Of a DNA stretch of 64,000 bases, positions 48,789-57,071 are shown one piece after another (position 1 is the stretch's first letter; every line of letters begins with the position of its first letter). The translations under genes and the position numbers were made by a program. Source of the stretch: Cellvibrionaceae bacterium 1162T.S.0a.05 (GTDB lineage Bacteria > Pseudomonadota > Gammaproteobacteria > Pseudomonadales > Cellvibrionaceae); contig LANB01000001.1 of NCBI GenBank assembly GCA_000964245.1, forward strand, positions 1,764,392 through 1,828,391, written 5' to 3'. Under the pieces are notes generated by a model. It saw nothing but the letters and a program-made list of their open reading frames with translations, did not search any database and was not told the origin of the DNA.

Positions 48789-49754
48789 TTAGTCCTGATT
48801 ATCGAACAAGCTTCCTGAAGGGGGTGCACTTGGTGTAATCGGAGCCGGTGCAGCTGTAGCTGGAGCGTCTTTTTTCTCTGTGGCCGCTGGTGCTGGCTTG
48901 CTCTCTACGGGTTTACTTTCTTTTGGTGCTTCGGGCTTTTTATTTTCCGTTAAGGGCTTTTTATCCGCTAAAGGCTTTTTATCTGCTAAGGGCTTCTTCT
49001 CCGCTAAAGGCTTTTTATCTGCTAAAGGCTTTTTCTCAACAGCCGGTGTTGGGGTGGCAGCCGGTTTCGCTTCTACAGGTTTGGCTGCTGGGGGTTTGGG
49101 CGCTTCAGCAGGTTTTGGTGCAGCGGGTTTTTTCACTTCAGCGGGCTTTGGCGCTTCCGCAGCTTTAGCCTTGGCTGGTTTTTTTGCGGGCTTACTGGCC
49201 GGGGCTTTTTTTCCTGCTTTGGCCTTGGCGGCGGGGGCCTTTTTTGCCGCAGGTGCTTTTTTAGCTTTTGCCTTGGACTTCGCGGCTTTCTTTTTCGCCG
49301 GTGCTTTTTCAGATTTTACTTCTTTCTTTGCGACGGCTTTCTTTTTTGCCTTTTTCTTTTTGGCGGGTTTGGCCGCTTTAGCTGCAGCTTGGCTCAATTC
49401 TTTCGCGAGCGCCACAGCTGCTTTTGCTTCTGCCAATTCAGCATTGGCAGCAGACAGTGCATCAGTTGCAGCAGCAACCTCAAGCTTCTGCTTTGCAACG
49501 GCATCTTTGGCTTTTGCAACGCGTGCTTTTGCACTCGCGGCTTTTTTGCCTTTTGCAGCGGCAGCGGCTTTCTTCGCAGCGGCTTGTAATGTGCTTAATT
49601 TACTTTTTGCTTTGCTGGATTTGCTCGAGGCTGCTTTCACAGCTTTCTGGGCATCGCTCAGTTTTTTATCACGTGCTTTATCGAGTTGTGCAGTGACCTT
49701 GGCAACTTGTTTTTCCAGCTCCGCAACGGGGTCAGTTTTTTTCTTTGCAGCCAT
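48789..49754 (-). CDS. algP: AlgP-like Lys/Ala/Pro-rich histone-like protein
   Basis: 321 aa, basic. Residues 1-110 are an Ala/Lys coiled-coil-like part (VAELEKQVAKVTAQLDKARD). Then comes a long tail of KKA and KPA repeats like eukaryotic histone H1 and Pseudomonas AlgP (AlgR3), a DNA-associated regulator of alginate genes. Near residue 245 are five copies of a 6-residue unit of the type KKPLAD, encoded by 18-bp tandem repeats. The C-terminus, SGSLFDNQD, is non-repetitive. The neighbourhood (TIGR02444, rsd, dsbB) supports the name. Confidence 0.82.
   Translation of the reverse strand: MAAKKKTDPVAELEKQVAKVTAQLDKARDKKLSDAQKAVKAASSKSSKAKSKLSTLQAAAKKAAAAAKGKKAASAKARVAKAKDAVAKQKLEVAAATDALSAANAELAEAKAAVALAKELSQAAAKAAKPAKKKKAKKKAVAKKEVKSEKAPAKKKAAKSKAKAKKAPAAKKAPAAKAKAGKKAPASKPAKKPAKAKAAEAPKPAEVKKPAAPKPAEAPKPPAAKPVEAKPAATPTPAVEKKPLADKKPLAEKKPLADKKPLADKKPLTENKKPEAPKESKPVESKPAPAATEKKDAPATAAPAPITPSAPPSGSLFDNQD
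48945..49035 (-). repeat. 18-bp tandem repeat inside algP
   Basis: Five adjacent 18-bp units encode KKPLAD, KKPLAE, KKPLAD, KKPLAD and KKPLTE. Likely to vary in number between strains. Confidence 0.85.
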
Positions 49755-50264
49755 GAGATATTCCTGGATATTCGGTTAAATTAAAGGGGATTCAAAAATG
49801 CGTTTATCTGGTTTTTTTACCTTGATTCGCTTTCCTACCGCTAGCGCAAAAAAGCTTAACTTTTTTTCTCCAGATTTCAAATATTATTTAGTCTAATTTA
49901 CCGGGAATTTTCGCGCTTTTCTGGAAACTGTAGAGTGTCACAAGCCCTCTCCTGAAAGCTGTGTGCAAACGCACACTCCAGCAGCGCATTTATTGGTGCT
50001 ACCCGTTGCTGCGTTCATCGACTCTGTGTATAGTCACAGGCCCACAAAACCCGCGGAAAAGCAGGCAGCGCATCATAACAATAGCAAGCTGTGGATTGGC
50101 CGAACGAGGCAGAGCGCGAAGTCGCTGTGAGATGTCGCCCGGATTGGTTGAGACGGAAAGTATTGAGTAAAGACGTTATACAGAGCTGCGAAATAGCCTG
50201 GGCTGTGCTCAGGGAATAGTAATAATGCTATAACCGCATCACCTTCACCGAAAGCGGAGAGAAC
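49755..50264. other. 510-bp intergenic region without a recognised gene
   Basis: Lies between divergent algP and the FKBP gene. A short frame at 49961-50170 has no protein-like composition. The AT-rich part near 49860 is a likely algP promoter region. I see no RNA gene, though a small RNA cannot be excluded. Confidence 0.45.
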
Positions 50265-51008
50265 ATGAAAAAACAACTGAGCCTTGCAGTGGCAGCCTCA
50301 TTGATAGTATTGGTTAGCGGCTGTAATAAGGAAGCAGCAGAGCCAGCGACAAAAGAATTGGAGCTGGATACCATGGAAAAGAAAATCAGCTACATCTTTG
50401 GTTATAACGTTGCACGTCAAACCATGCAGAGCGATTTCGAATTGGATGCCGATGTTCTGGCGCAAGCAATCAAGGAAACCCAGGCCGGTGCAGAGCCACG
50501 TTTTACTGAAGAAGAAATTCAGGCACACATCAAAGCCTGGCGTGCAGAAGAGCGTGAGCGAGCACAAGCGAAACGCCTGAAAGAGCAAGAAGAAAATCAG
50601 GCGAAAGGTGAAACCTTCCTCGCTGAAAATGCGCAAAAAGAAGGGGTCACCACGACCGAAAGTGGTTTGCAGTACAAGGTATTGCAACAAGGTGAAGGCG
50701 CGAGTCCATCTGCAACTGACCGTGTGAAGGTCCACTACCGTGGCACTCTGTTGGATGGTACCGAGTTCGATAGCTCTTTCAAACGCAATGAGCCCGTCGA
50801 GTTCGTTGTTGGTAACCTGATTCCAGGCTGGGTGGAAGCATTACAGCTGATGAAAGAAGGCGACAAATACGAAATCTACGTGCCTTCGGCCCTCGGTTAT
50901 GGCCCCGGTGGCACGCACAAGATTCCACCCAATTCAGTACTGATCTTTGAGATGGAATTGCTGGAAGTCTTGAAGAAAGAAGAAACGGAAGAGAGCAGCG
51001 AAGGCTAA
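50265..51008 (+). CDS. FKBP-type peptidyl-prolyl isomerase lipoprotein
   Basis: 247 aa. A lipobox, VLVSGC, places Cys20 as the acylated residue. A helical dimerisation part (ISYIFGYNVARQTM, then a charged coiled coil) precedes the FKBP domain at about 135-235 (VKVHYRGTLLDGTEFDSS, GWVEALQLMKEGDKYEIYVP, LGYGPGG). This is the Mip/FkpA layout of a periplasmic folding helper. Which subfamily cannot be told. Confidence 0.92.
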   Translation: MKKQLSLAVAASLIVLVSGCNKEAAEPATKELELDTMEKKISYIFGYNVARQTMQSDFELDADVLAQAIKETQAGAEPRFTEEEIQAHIKAWRAEERERAQAKRLKEQEENQAKGETFLAENAQKEGVTTTESGLQYKVLQQGEGASPSATDRVKVHYRGTLLDGTEFDSSFKRNEPVEFVVGNLIPGWVEALQLMKEGDKYEIYVPSALGYGPGGTHKIPPNSVLIFEMELLEVLKKEETEESSEG

Positions 51009-51062
51009 GTGCTAAGCTGCCAGGAAAAGCGCTGTAAGGTCAGCGATTTCCGTTGTTGTATG

Positions 51063-51093
51063 CAAAAAGGGCTCTATTCAGAGCCCTTTTTTA
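51063..51093. terminator. Terminator between convergent FKBP and WD40 genes
   Basis: AAAAAGGGCTC, TATTCA loop, GAGCCCTTTTTT. Confidence 0.88.
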
Positions 51094-51100
51094 TTGGGGG

Positions 51101-52084
51101 CTAATTCGGTTCTTTGCGAAAGCGGTGAATAAATCCGTTAGACGCCACAGCGAGATAGTCACCACTTTCAGTAAACGTGACATCCAGAATTGCCGCGCCT
51201 GTCGGCTTCCATTTTTCCCGTTTGGGAACTTGCCAGCGTGCAAGTACTTTCATGGTGTCGAGGGACCAAAGTTCGAGCCATTGATCCGGTCGGCCTGTCA
51301 GTAAATGCCGGTTGTCGTTACTGAAGCGTGCTGCTGTGAAGCGTACACCACGCTTAATACGCTGAGCTTCCAGGGCAATTTCACCGACAACTTCGCCAGT
51401 TTCGCATTGCCACACCACGGCTTTATCGTACTTGCTGACACTGAGTACAAGGCTGCCGTCCGCAGAGATGCGCACCAGTTGAACGTCGTCCTGGTGCTGA
51501 TACTTTTGCAGAGCTTGCCCTTTACGGGTATTCCAGCACATCGCGGTGTAATCTTCAGAACCGCTGACGGCACGTGTGCCATCCGCACTGAGGTCGACGC
51601 TGCGCACGCGATTACTGTGATTCAAACTGTGCAAAATGCCGCCGCGCTGGACATCAAAAATAATAGCTTGATGTGTGTCCATACCGAGCAGGGCAAAGCC
51701 AGCATTCGGTGCGAGCGCTACATCAAGCACTTCGCCGGGGGCCGTCCAAAAGCGCTCACCTTTGCCGCTTTGTACATCCCACAAAACCAGTGTGTTGGGT
51801 TCTGCGGTCAGGACAAAGCGCTTTTGTGGATCAAAATCTGCGGCGATAACCGACATAAATTCATTATCGGAATGCTGCCAATTGAAGAGCCGTTCACCGT
51901 CCTCAATGCGCCACAAACTGGATTGGTGGTTGATGGAGGATATGACGGCAAAGGTCCCTTCGTCGTTAAGCGCAGCGGCGTGCAAGCCTTGCACGGCCAC
52001 TTCGGTGCTTTGCTGAGGCGGAGGAGATTTTTGGCAGGCTCCCAGGCTGAGGAGAGCGCTGAGTGCCAGAGTGCGATAAAACAT
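51101..52084 (-). CDS. WD40-repeat lipoprotein
   Basis: 327 aa. A lipoprotein signal ends in LLSLGAC (Cys17). The rest is a beta-propeller with about six to seven repeats, for example LRVWD-like endings in TLVLWDVQSGKG, AVVWQCETGEV and LELWSLDTMKV. Probably a periplasm-facing scaffold; function unknown. Confidence 0.85.
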   Translation of the reverse strand: MFYRTLALSALLSLGACQKSPPPQQSTEVAVQGLHAAALNDEGTFAVISSINHQSSLWRIEDGERLFNWQHSDNEFMSVIAADFDPQKRFVLTAEPNTLVLWDVQSGKGERFWTAPGEVLDVALAPNAGFALLGMDTHQAIIFDVQRGGILHSLNHSNRVRSVDLSADGTRAVSGSEDYTAMCWNTRKGQALQKYQHQDDVQLVRISADGSLVLSVSKYDKAVVWQCETGEVVGEIALEAQRIKRGVRFTAARFSNDNRHLLTGRPDQWLELWSLDTMKVLARWQVPKREKWKPTGAAILDVTFTESGDYLAVASNGFIHRFRKEPN

Positions 52085-52155
52085 ATCCGTGTTATTTGGT
52101 TAAGGTCTATTTCTAGTTATAGACCACTCCACACTCTGGCGTAGTTTTTTACGAA

Positions 52156-52620
52156 TCAGGCGACCTTGTCCTTGTGGGCAGTGTGCAGCACTTCAATCAT
52201 GCGATCCTCGGATTCGAAACGGTTTACCAGTGTCTCGCCGAGACGCGACAAATCAGTTTCGATGGTTTCGAGGTCGTCTGTTTCCTGATACTTGTCGTTA
52301 AAATCGAGAACAAATTCTGTGGTTTTATCGATCTCTTTATAAAGCTGGCTCGCAGTGCGCAGGCCGTCGGTATCATTAAACTCGCGGCCTTCTTCAAGGA
52401 GCTGGTTATAAACTTCGAAATGCCCGGCAGACACATAGTCCACCATAATCTGACACAAACGCTTCAGTTCATTACCGCGTTCAACCTTGTCGTGCTCAGA
52501 GGCGATATCGGAAAGATTACAGTAGAGCACAAGCAGCTCCTGTCTTTCCTTCAACCAACGATCGATGATCTCGCTGACACCACCCCATTTTTCCTGTGCA
52601 GACTGACAGTTCTCCAGCAT
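52156..52620 (-). CDS. rsd: Regulator of sigma-70 (Rsd/AlgQ)
   Basis: 154-aa helical anti-sigma factor. MLENCQSAQEKWGGVSEIID leads into RWLKERQELLVLYCNLS, the conserved Rsd/AlgQ motif. I start at ATG 52620, where AGGAAGG lies 5-6 nt upstream and the length matches E. coli Rsd (158 aa); the frame is open to 52722 without support. In Pseudomonas the homologue AlgQ lies near algP and dsbB, as here. Confidence 0.88.
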   Translation of the reverse strand: MLENCQSAQEKWGGVSEIIDRWLKERQELLVLYCNLSDIASEHDKVERGNELKRLCQIMVDYVSAGHFEVYNQLLEEGREFNDTDGLRTASQLYKEIDKTTEFVLDFNDKYQETDDLETIETDLSRLGETLVNRFESEDRMIEVLHTAHKDKVA

Positions 52621-52813
52621 ATGCCCTTCCTGATTGTTGTTCTCAATGACGTAAGCGCGAAGTTGACTGTCCCGATCTATTCGCTGCATGTTCAGTGCGG
52701 GGTCAGATTTCTGACATTGCACCGCTTATCAAATGTTATAAAAAATACTGCGACGTATCCCTACGCCACCGCTAATTAAATTTCCCGACGGTATGTCTAA
52801 AAATAGGTGAGGA

Positions 52814-53320
52814 TTAATGCCAGGGCAAGTCCCGTCGGACCAGCTGCCAACAATTTATTGCGATAAGCCCAATAAACGCGACCAGAGTCCAGCCGGGTAT
52901 GCTTAAGCCGAGCAGTGACCATTGAATGTCAGCACAATTGCCATCCCCCTGGAAAAGCAACTGCAGCGCCTCCATAAATGGCAGCACATCAAACATGTAT
53001 TCAAGGCTCGGGCCGCAAGCAGGTTGTTGGTCTTCCGGTAAGGTTTGTAACCAGGTGTGGCGACCCGCGACGATGGCACCCAATACTCCGCTCACAATGC
53101 CGAGCCCCGCATAAATTCGTCGACCCAGACCTTTGGGGTTTTGTAACCAGGCCAGCGCCGCAAATATCCCGACTAGCACAACAAAGCCGCGTTGAGTCAT
53201 ACACAAAGGGCAGGGCGCAAGCTTGAGGAAATTCTGAAAATACAGCCAGGCAATTAACATCATGCTGGCACAGCCCAGCACAATGAGGGCATTAACATTG
53301 CGAATACTTAAGAGGGGCAC
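52814..53320 (-). CDS. dsbB: Disulfide bond formation protein DsbB
   Basis: 168-aa inner-membrane quinone reductase that reoxidises DsbA. Four transmembrane segments; the first redox pair is in APCPLCMTQRG and the second pair comprises the Cys of QQPACGPSLEY and of GDGNCADIQ. All four cysteines are present. Confidence 0.93.
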   Translation of the reverse strand: MPLLSIRNVNALIVLGCASMMLIAWLYFQNFLKLAPCPLCMTQRGFVVLVGIFAALAWLQNPKGLGRRIYAGLGIVSGVLGAIVAGRHTWLQTLPEDQQPACGPSLEYMFDVLPFMEALQLLFQGDGNCADIQWSLLGLSIPGWTLVAFIGLIAINCWQLVRRDLPWH

Positions 53321-53440
53321 GTTGACTCCTTAATGTTCTCAGAGTGAATGGCTGGGGGCGCAAGAATAACAGAGTTACCCGCGCTCTAACCAATAATGCT
53401 GGTCTATGCTTAAACAAAGCGTTATTTGGATGTCTGTCAC

Positions 53441-53920
53441 ATGAATAGTTCCCGGTTATTTCGTCTGTTTGTCGCGTTTTTCTTGAGTGTCTTTATTGTG
53501 GTTGCGCAGGCCCAGGAAGAAGGTGAAAAAAGCGAGGAAGAGGTCGCCGAAGAGGGCGAAAAAAGTGATGCCGAAGGTGAGGGAGAAAGCGCTGCCATGC
53601 CAGCGATTTATTTGCCCTTGAAACCGGCCTTTGTTGTCAATTATGGCGGTAAGGGGCGTTTGCGTTATTTGAAGACGGAGTTGTCTGTTCGCCTCGCAAG
53701 TACGGATGCCGCAAATTCGGTTCGACATCATATGCCGTATTTACGCCATAAGCTGGTGATGTTGTTTGCGCGGCAGACGGAGGAGAGTATTAATTCGCAG
53801 GAGGGACGGGAGTTGTTGCGACAGGATGCGTTGTTGGCTTTGCAGGAGGTTATCAAGGAAGAAGACGGCATTGAGGGTGTGCTCGATGTGTATTTCAATA
53901 CTTTTATTGTGCAGAACTAG
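53441..53920 (+). CDS. FliL-like exported protein
   Basis: 159 aa. The N-terminal hydrophobic segment (LFRLFVAFFLSVFIVVAQA) looks like a signal peptide or anchor. An acidic Glu-rich linker of about 35 residues follows, then a FliL-type domain (YLPLKPAFVVNYG, YLKTELSVRL, REDALLAL-type helix). FliL stabilises flagellar stators, but no flagellar genes are nearby, so this is a FliL-like paralogue. I prefer ATG 53441 to a TTG five codons earlier. Confidence 0.78.
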   Translation: MNSSRLFRLFVAFFLSVFIVVAQAQEEGEKSEEEVAEEGEKSDAEGEGESAAMPAIYLPLKPAFVVNYGGKGRLRYLKTELSVRLASTDAANSVRHHMPYLRHKLVMLFARQTEESINSQEGRELLRQDALLALQEVIKEEDGIEGVLDVYFNTFIVQN

Positions 53921-53954
53921 TTTTTCCTGAAATTTTTTGGGATTAGTCACGTAA

Positions 53955-54174
53955 GACCGTTCTGGGTCAAAAGTGCTGGTACAAATACTTTATTGGGTTC
54001 TCCGCGTAAGGCATCGATCACAGGGTGGGCCTTATTGAAAACGCATAAATCCATCCCTGGAGCTCCGACGCGTCTCCATGACGCGACGGTTTCAATAAGG
54101 CCCACCCTGCAATCGATGCCAGCATAATTTTTCCGTAAAAGTATTTGTACCAGCACTTTTGACCCAGAACGGTC
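53955..54174 (-). repeat. LHR element 6 with an outer 37-bp inverted repeat
   Basis: Inner arms 54010-54040 and 54090-54120 pair over 31 bp with two mismatches. The core on the minus strand has inner stem CCGTCGCGTC, ATGGA, GACGCGTCGG. Around this lies a second, perfect 37-bp inverted repeat (53955-53991 and 54138-54174), with 18 and 17 unpaired bases between the two levels. The whole 220-bp palindrome fills the start of the 771-bp gap between the FliL-like gene and gshA. Confidence 0.93.
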
Positions 54175-54258
54175 AGCAAAAAATTCGCGGAAAATAATTA
54201 ATTAAATACCCGGTTGTTTTTCTAACTCACCTGCATGGTTCAGATTTCATGATCTCGC

Positions 54259-54445
54259 TGTCACTTCACTCCCTCCTGACCCGTTAAATTTGTTGATGAG
54301 TGCACGGGAAGTGCCTTCCGAAACCGTCGGAGGCAGGAAGCCGACGTCGAGCGTACAGGGGTGTATTCACAGCGTGTTTCGGAAGGCACTTCCCGTGCAC
54401 TCATCGTATTAAAAATTTAACGGGTCAGGAGGGAGTGAAGTGACA
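54259..54445 (+). repeat. LHR element 7 with an outer 33-bp inverted repeat
   Basis: Inner arms 54295-54324 and 54376-54405, 30 bp, perfect. The core is of the CCGTCGGAGGC variant, like element 5. Outer arms 54259-54291 and 54413-54445 pair perfectly over 33 bp, with only 3 and 7 unpaired bases between levels. The right half then repeats twice in tandem. Confidence 0.93.
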
Positions 54446-54690
54446 TACACGTCAAATCCAAAACGAACAGGGATGTATTCACAGGATGGTTCGGAAGGCA
54501 CGTCCCCGCACGCTCATCGTATTTAAAATTTAAAGGGTCAGGAGGGAGTGAAGTGACTTACACGTCAAACCCAAAACGAACAGGGATGTATTCACAGGAT
54601 GGTTTGGAAGGCACGCCCCGCACGCTCATCGCATTTAAAATTTAAAGGGTCCGAAGGGAGTGAAGTGATTTACGCGTCGACCTAAAAAGA
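54355..54690 (+). repeat. Tandem copies of the right half of LHR element 7
   Basis: The segment from ACAGGG(A/G)TGTATTCAC through the right arm, the outer arm and a GTCAAACCCAAAACGA tail occurs three times with a period of 112-113 bp (ACAGGG at 54355, 54467 and 54580). The second and third copies have lost the left arm and the inner hairpin and have drifted by several substitutions. Confidence 0.88.
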
Positions 54691-54691
54691 A

Positions 54692-56320
54692 CTAACTAGC
54701 GCAACAGCGCCCATATTGCGCATAGTATTTTTCGAGGTAGAGATCAAAATCCATTTGTTCCTGTGCTTCCAGTTGTTTCTGTTTTTGTAATGAAAGCTCG
54801 CTGATTTTTTTAAAGCGCTCGTGGATTTTTTTCGGGAGTGTGTCCGCTCGCAGGGCTTCGGTATGGGTTTTGGAGAGTTTGAGAGCGTATTCGGGGTAGC
54901 TTAGGTTTTCGCTTTCTAGGGCGTGCAGCAAACGCGCCGAGGGGGTGAGACTGGCGTTGTTGACTTTGGCGATTTGGGCTTCGAGGCTTTCCTGAAATCC
55001 AGGGCCGTCGCCGTTGCTTGCGCTGAAGGCCATGTCGAGGACTTCAGCGAGGTTTTGCATGTCTTTGAGTAATTCATTGGCCCAGCTGCGCAGGGCTTTG
55101 GGTTGGCCGTTAAAGTCGAGTAATTGCAGGTTTGGATCGCGGCCTTCGTTGACGACGCTTTTCTGGTTTTTCAACATGATGTCCGCTTCTGCCTGGTCGC
55201 ATTGCGGGCTGGGTAGCATGCAGCACCAGAGCAAGAAGTTGTCGAGGAAGCGGATTTGCTCGCGGTGAAAACCGAGGGGGTTAAAAGGGTCGATATCCAG
55301 ACAGCGTACTTCAATATATTCGACGCCGCGATTGCACAGGGCGAGTAAGGCGGTTTCGCCAGTCTTGGAGGTGCGTTTGGGGCGAATGCTGCTGTAGAAC
55401 TCGTTTTCGATTTGCAGTATGCCGGTGTTGAGCTGTTTGTAAGCGCCGTCCGGATTCTTTACGCCAATGTTTTCGTAGTCCGGGTAGGGCGTGGTAATCG
55501 CGTGGCAGAGTGTGCTGATGTAAGTGTCCTTACGGTTGTAACACACATACAAGCTTTCCTGGGCGGTGCTTTGGTAGCCGAGGTCACCCATACGCAGCGA
55601 GGTAGCGTAGGGTTTGTAAAGTGTTGTGGGTTTGTGCGGCATGCTCAGCAGGTCGTGGTTGCGGTTGGCAACGAAGCTTTTACAGCTGGCGGGGGAGGCG
55701 CCAAAGAGGTAGATCAGCAACCAGAAGTAGCGCCGAAAATTACGAATGAGGTCGAAGTATTTTCGGTCTTTGTAGTCCTGGAGGTCTTCAAGGCTGTTCT
55801 CACGGGTGCGCATCCAGGCCCAGAAGGCGTCGGGCAGGGAGAAGTTGTAGTGCACGCCGGCGATGGTTTGCATGGCGCGGCCATAGCGCTCCCCGAGGCC
55901 AAGGCGGTAGATGGTTTTCATGCGCGCATTGTTGGCGGAGCCGTAGTGGGCAACGGGGATGGTGTTATCTGTGCCAAGTACGCAGGGCATGCTGGCAGTC
56001 CACAGGAGTTCGTCGTGCATTTCCTGCGCGACGAAACGCTGAATCAGGTCCAGTTGCCCGAAGATTTCTTCGCGTGGGTGCGAAGGCGGGGTGATAAATT
56101 CCAGCAGGGCTTCGCTGAAGTCGGTGGTGATTTGCGGGTGTGTCAGGGCCGACCCCAAACTCGGGGGGTGTGCGCTGAGTGCAAGTTTGCCATCGCTATC
56201 AACACGCAGGGCTTCGCGCTCGGCACCGCGCAGGATGCCGGTTAGCAGGGCCGCGTGTCGGGGTTTGGCAAGTTTGGCAAGAAGCGAGGGGGCAACCTGT
56301 TCTTCAAGCTCAACCGACAT
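54692..56320 (-). CDS. gshA: Glutamate-cysteine ligase
   Basis: 542-aa class 1 enzyme, first step of glutathione synthesis. Signatures: RGAEREALRVDSDGKLAL, ALLEFITPP, GVHYNFSLPDAFW and EVRCLDIDPFNPLG. Length is normal. The ATG overlaps the stop of the small upstream gene by 1 nt (TAATG), so the two are coupled. Confidence 0.96.
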   Translation of the reverse strand: MSVELEEQVAPSLLAKLAKPRHAALLTGILRGAEREALRVDSDGKLALSAHPPSLGSALTHPQITTDFSEALLEFITPPSHPREEIFGQLDLIQRFVAQEMHDELLWTASMPCVLGTDNTIPVAHYGSANNARMKTIYRLGLGERYGRAMQTIAGVHYNFSLPDAFWAWMRTRENSLEDLQDYKDRKYFDLIRNFRRYFWLLIYLFGASPASCKSFVANRNHDLLSMPHKPTTLYKPYATSLRMGDLGYQSTAQESLYVCYNRKDTYISTLCHAITTPYPDYENIGVKNPDGAYKQLNTGILQIENEFYSSIRPKRTSKTGETALLALCNRGVEYIEVRCLDIDPFNPLGFHREQIRFLDNFLLWCCMLPSPQCDQAEADIMLKNQKSVVNEGRDPNLQLLDFNGQPKALRSWANELLKDMQNLAEVLDMAFSASNGDGPGFQESLEAQIAKVNNASLTPSARLLHALESENLSYPEYALKLSKTHTEALRADTLPKKIHERFKKISELSLQKQKQLEAQEQMDFDLYLEKYYAQYGRCCAS

Positions 56321-56565
56321 TAAATAAGGGCTTCTTCAATGATGAGTTGCGGCAGGCCTTTGGCGTCGATGGGGACACTTTTCAGGGCGATGCGCAATTC
56401 GGGGTTTTTGACGATGGTCTCGACTTTTTGGTTGATGGCTTCGTCTTTGTGGGCGGTGCGAAAGAGGCTGCTTGTGTGGCTTCGTGCTTCTTCCAGCGGG
56501 AGCCACTGGCCTTCTTTTGTTAGGAAGTGATCATTTTGATCGCAAAGTAGGTATAACTCGCTCAT
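56320..56565 (-). CDS. Small protein coupled to gshA
   Basis: 81 aa, MSELYLLCDQNDHFLTKEGQ at the start and KGLPQLIIEEALI at the end. No signal peptide or membrane segment; I do not recognise a family. The frame is open upstream to 56787, but that part reads through LHR element 8, so I start at ATG 56565. Coupling to gshA suggests a linked role. Confidence 0.65.
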   Translation of the reverse strand: MSELYLLCDQNDHFLTKEGQWLPLEEARSHTSSLFRTAHKDEAINQKVETIVKNPELRIALKSVPIDAKGLPQLIIEEALI

Positions 56566-56634
56566 GTCTCTCTGAAATCCTGGACGGAGAAAATGCTGCG
56601 CGAAGCATAACGTAAAACAGGTCAAGGTAAAAAC

Positions 56635-56841
56635 AGCTTTGGCCTGCTTTTCTCTTTCTTTTTTGGTCAGTCGCGAGGTCGCAGTGTAGGGGTGCCCCTT
56701 GTTGAAAACGCAGTAAATACGTCCCTGTAGCTCCGACGTCCGGATGCGGCCCACGCTCCCTGCGGCGACGGTTTCAACAAGGGGCACCCGTACACTGCGA
56801 CTGCACGTTCATAGCGAGTAAGAAAAAAGCAGGCCAAAGCT
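56635..56841 (-). repeat. LHR element 8 with an outer inverted repeat
   Basis: Inner arms 56679-56707 and 56772-56800, 29 bp with one mismatch. The core carries an extra 14-16 nt (GGGCCGCATCCGGAC region) after the AGGGA loop, shared with element 9. Outer arms 56635-56651 and 56825-56841 pair over 17 bp (AGCTTTGGCCTGCTTTT) and less well beyond. It lies in the 506-bp gap between the small gshA-coupled gene and gspC, which are divergent. Confidence 0.9.
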
Positions 56842-57071
56842 GGTTTTAACTTGGGAAAACAGGCGAAAAAGGAACCTTTAGGGTTTTGTGAGGTTTTTAG
56901 TGGCTAAGGCTTAAATAATTCGTTGGTAAATTTTGATGTATTTCCCAGTGATGTGGCGGGGAACATACCAATTCGGGGGAAGTCTGTATAAACTAGGCGG
57001 CCCCGTGAATAGTGAGTAATAATAAATCGGGTTCAGATGACCATGTTTGCCAATTTCAAAGAGGATTCAGC

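Noticed and set aside
48880..49779. 299-aa open frame on the plus strand over algP
   Set aside because: It is an Ala/Phe-rich antisense shadow of the Lys/Ala repeats, without a ribosome site; algP fits known neighbours.
49961..50170. Small gene between algP and the FKBP gene
   Set aside because: Arg/Ser/Cys-rich, no ribosome site, not protein-like.
51305..52144. 279-aa open frame opposite the WD40 gene
   Set aside because: Shadow frame; the minus strand shows a lipoprotein signal and propeller repeats.
54355..54690. Possible CRISPR array in the repeats before gshA
   Set aside because: Period is 112-113 bp, the repeats include palindromic arms, spacers are not unique sequences and no cas genes are present.
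55412..56245. 277-aa open frame opposite gshA
   Set aside because: It lies fully antisense to a well-supported enzyme gene and has no recognisable motifs.
56566..56787. Longer start for the small gene before gshA
   Set aside because: The extension reads through LHR element 8 and has no ribosome site.
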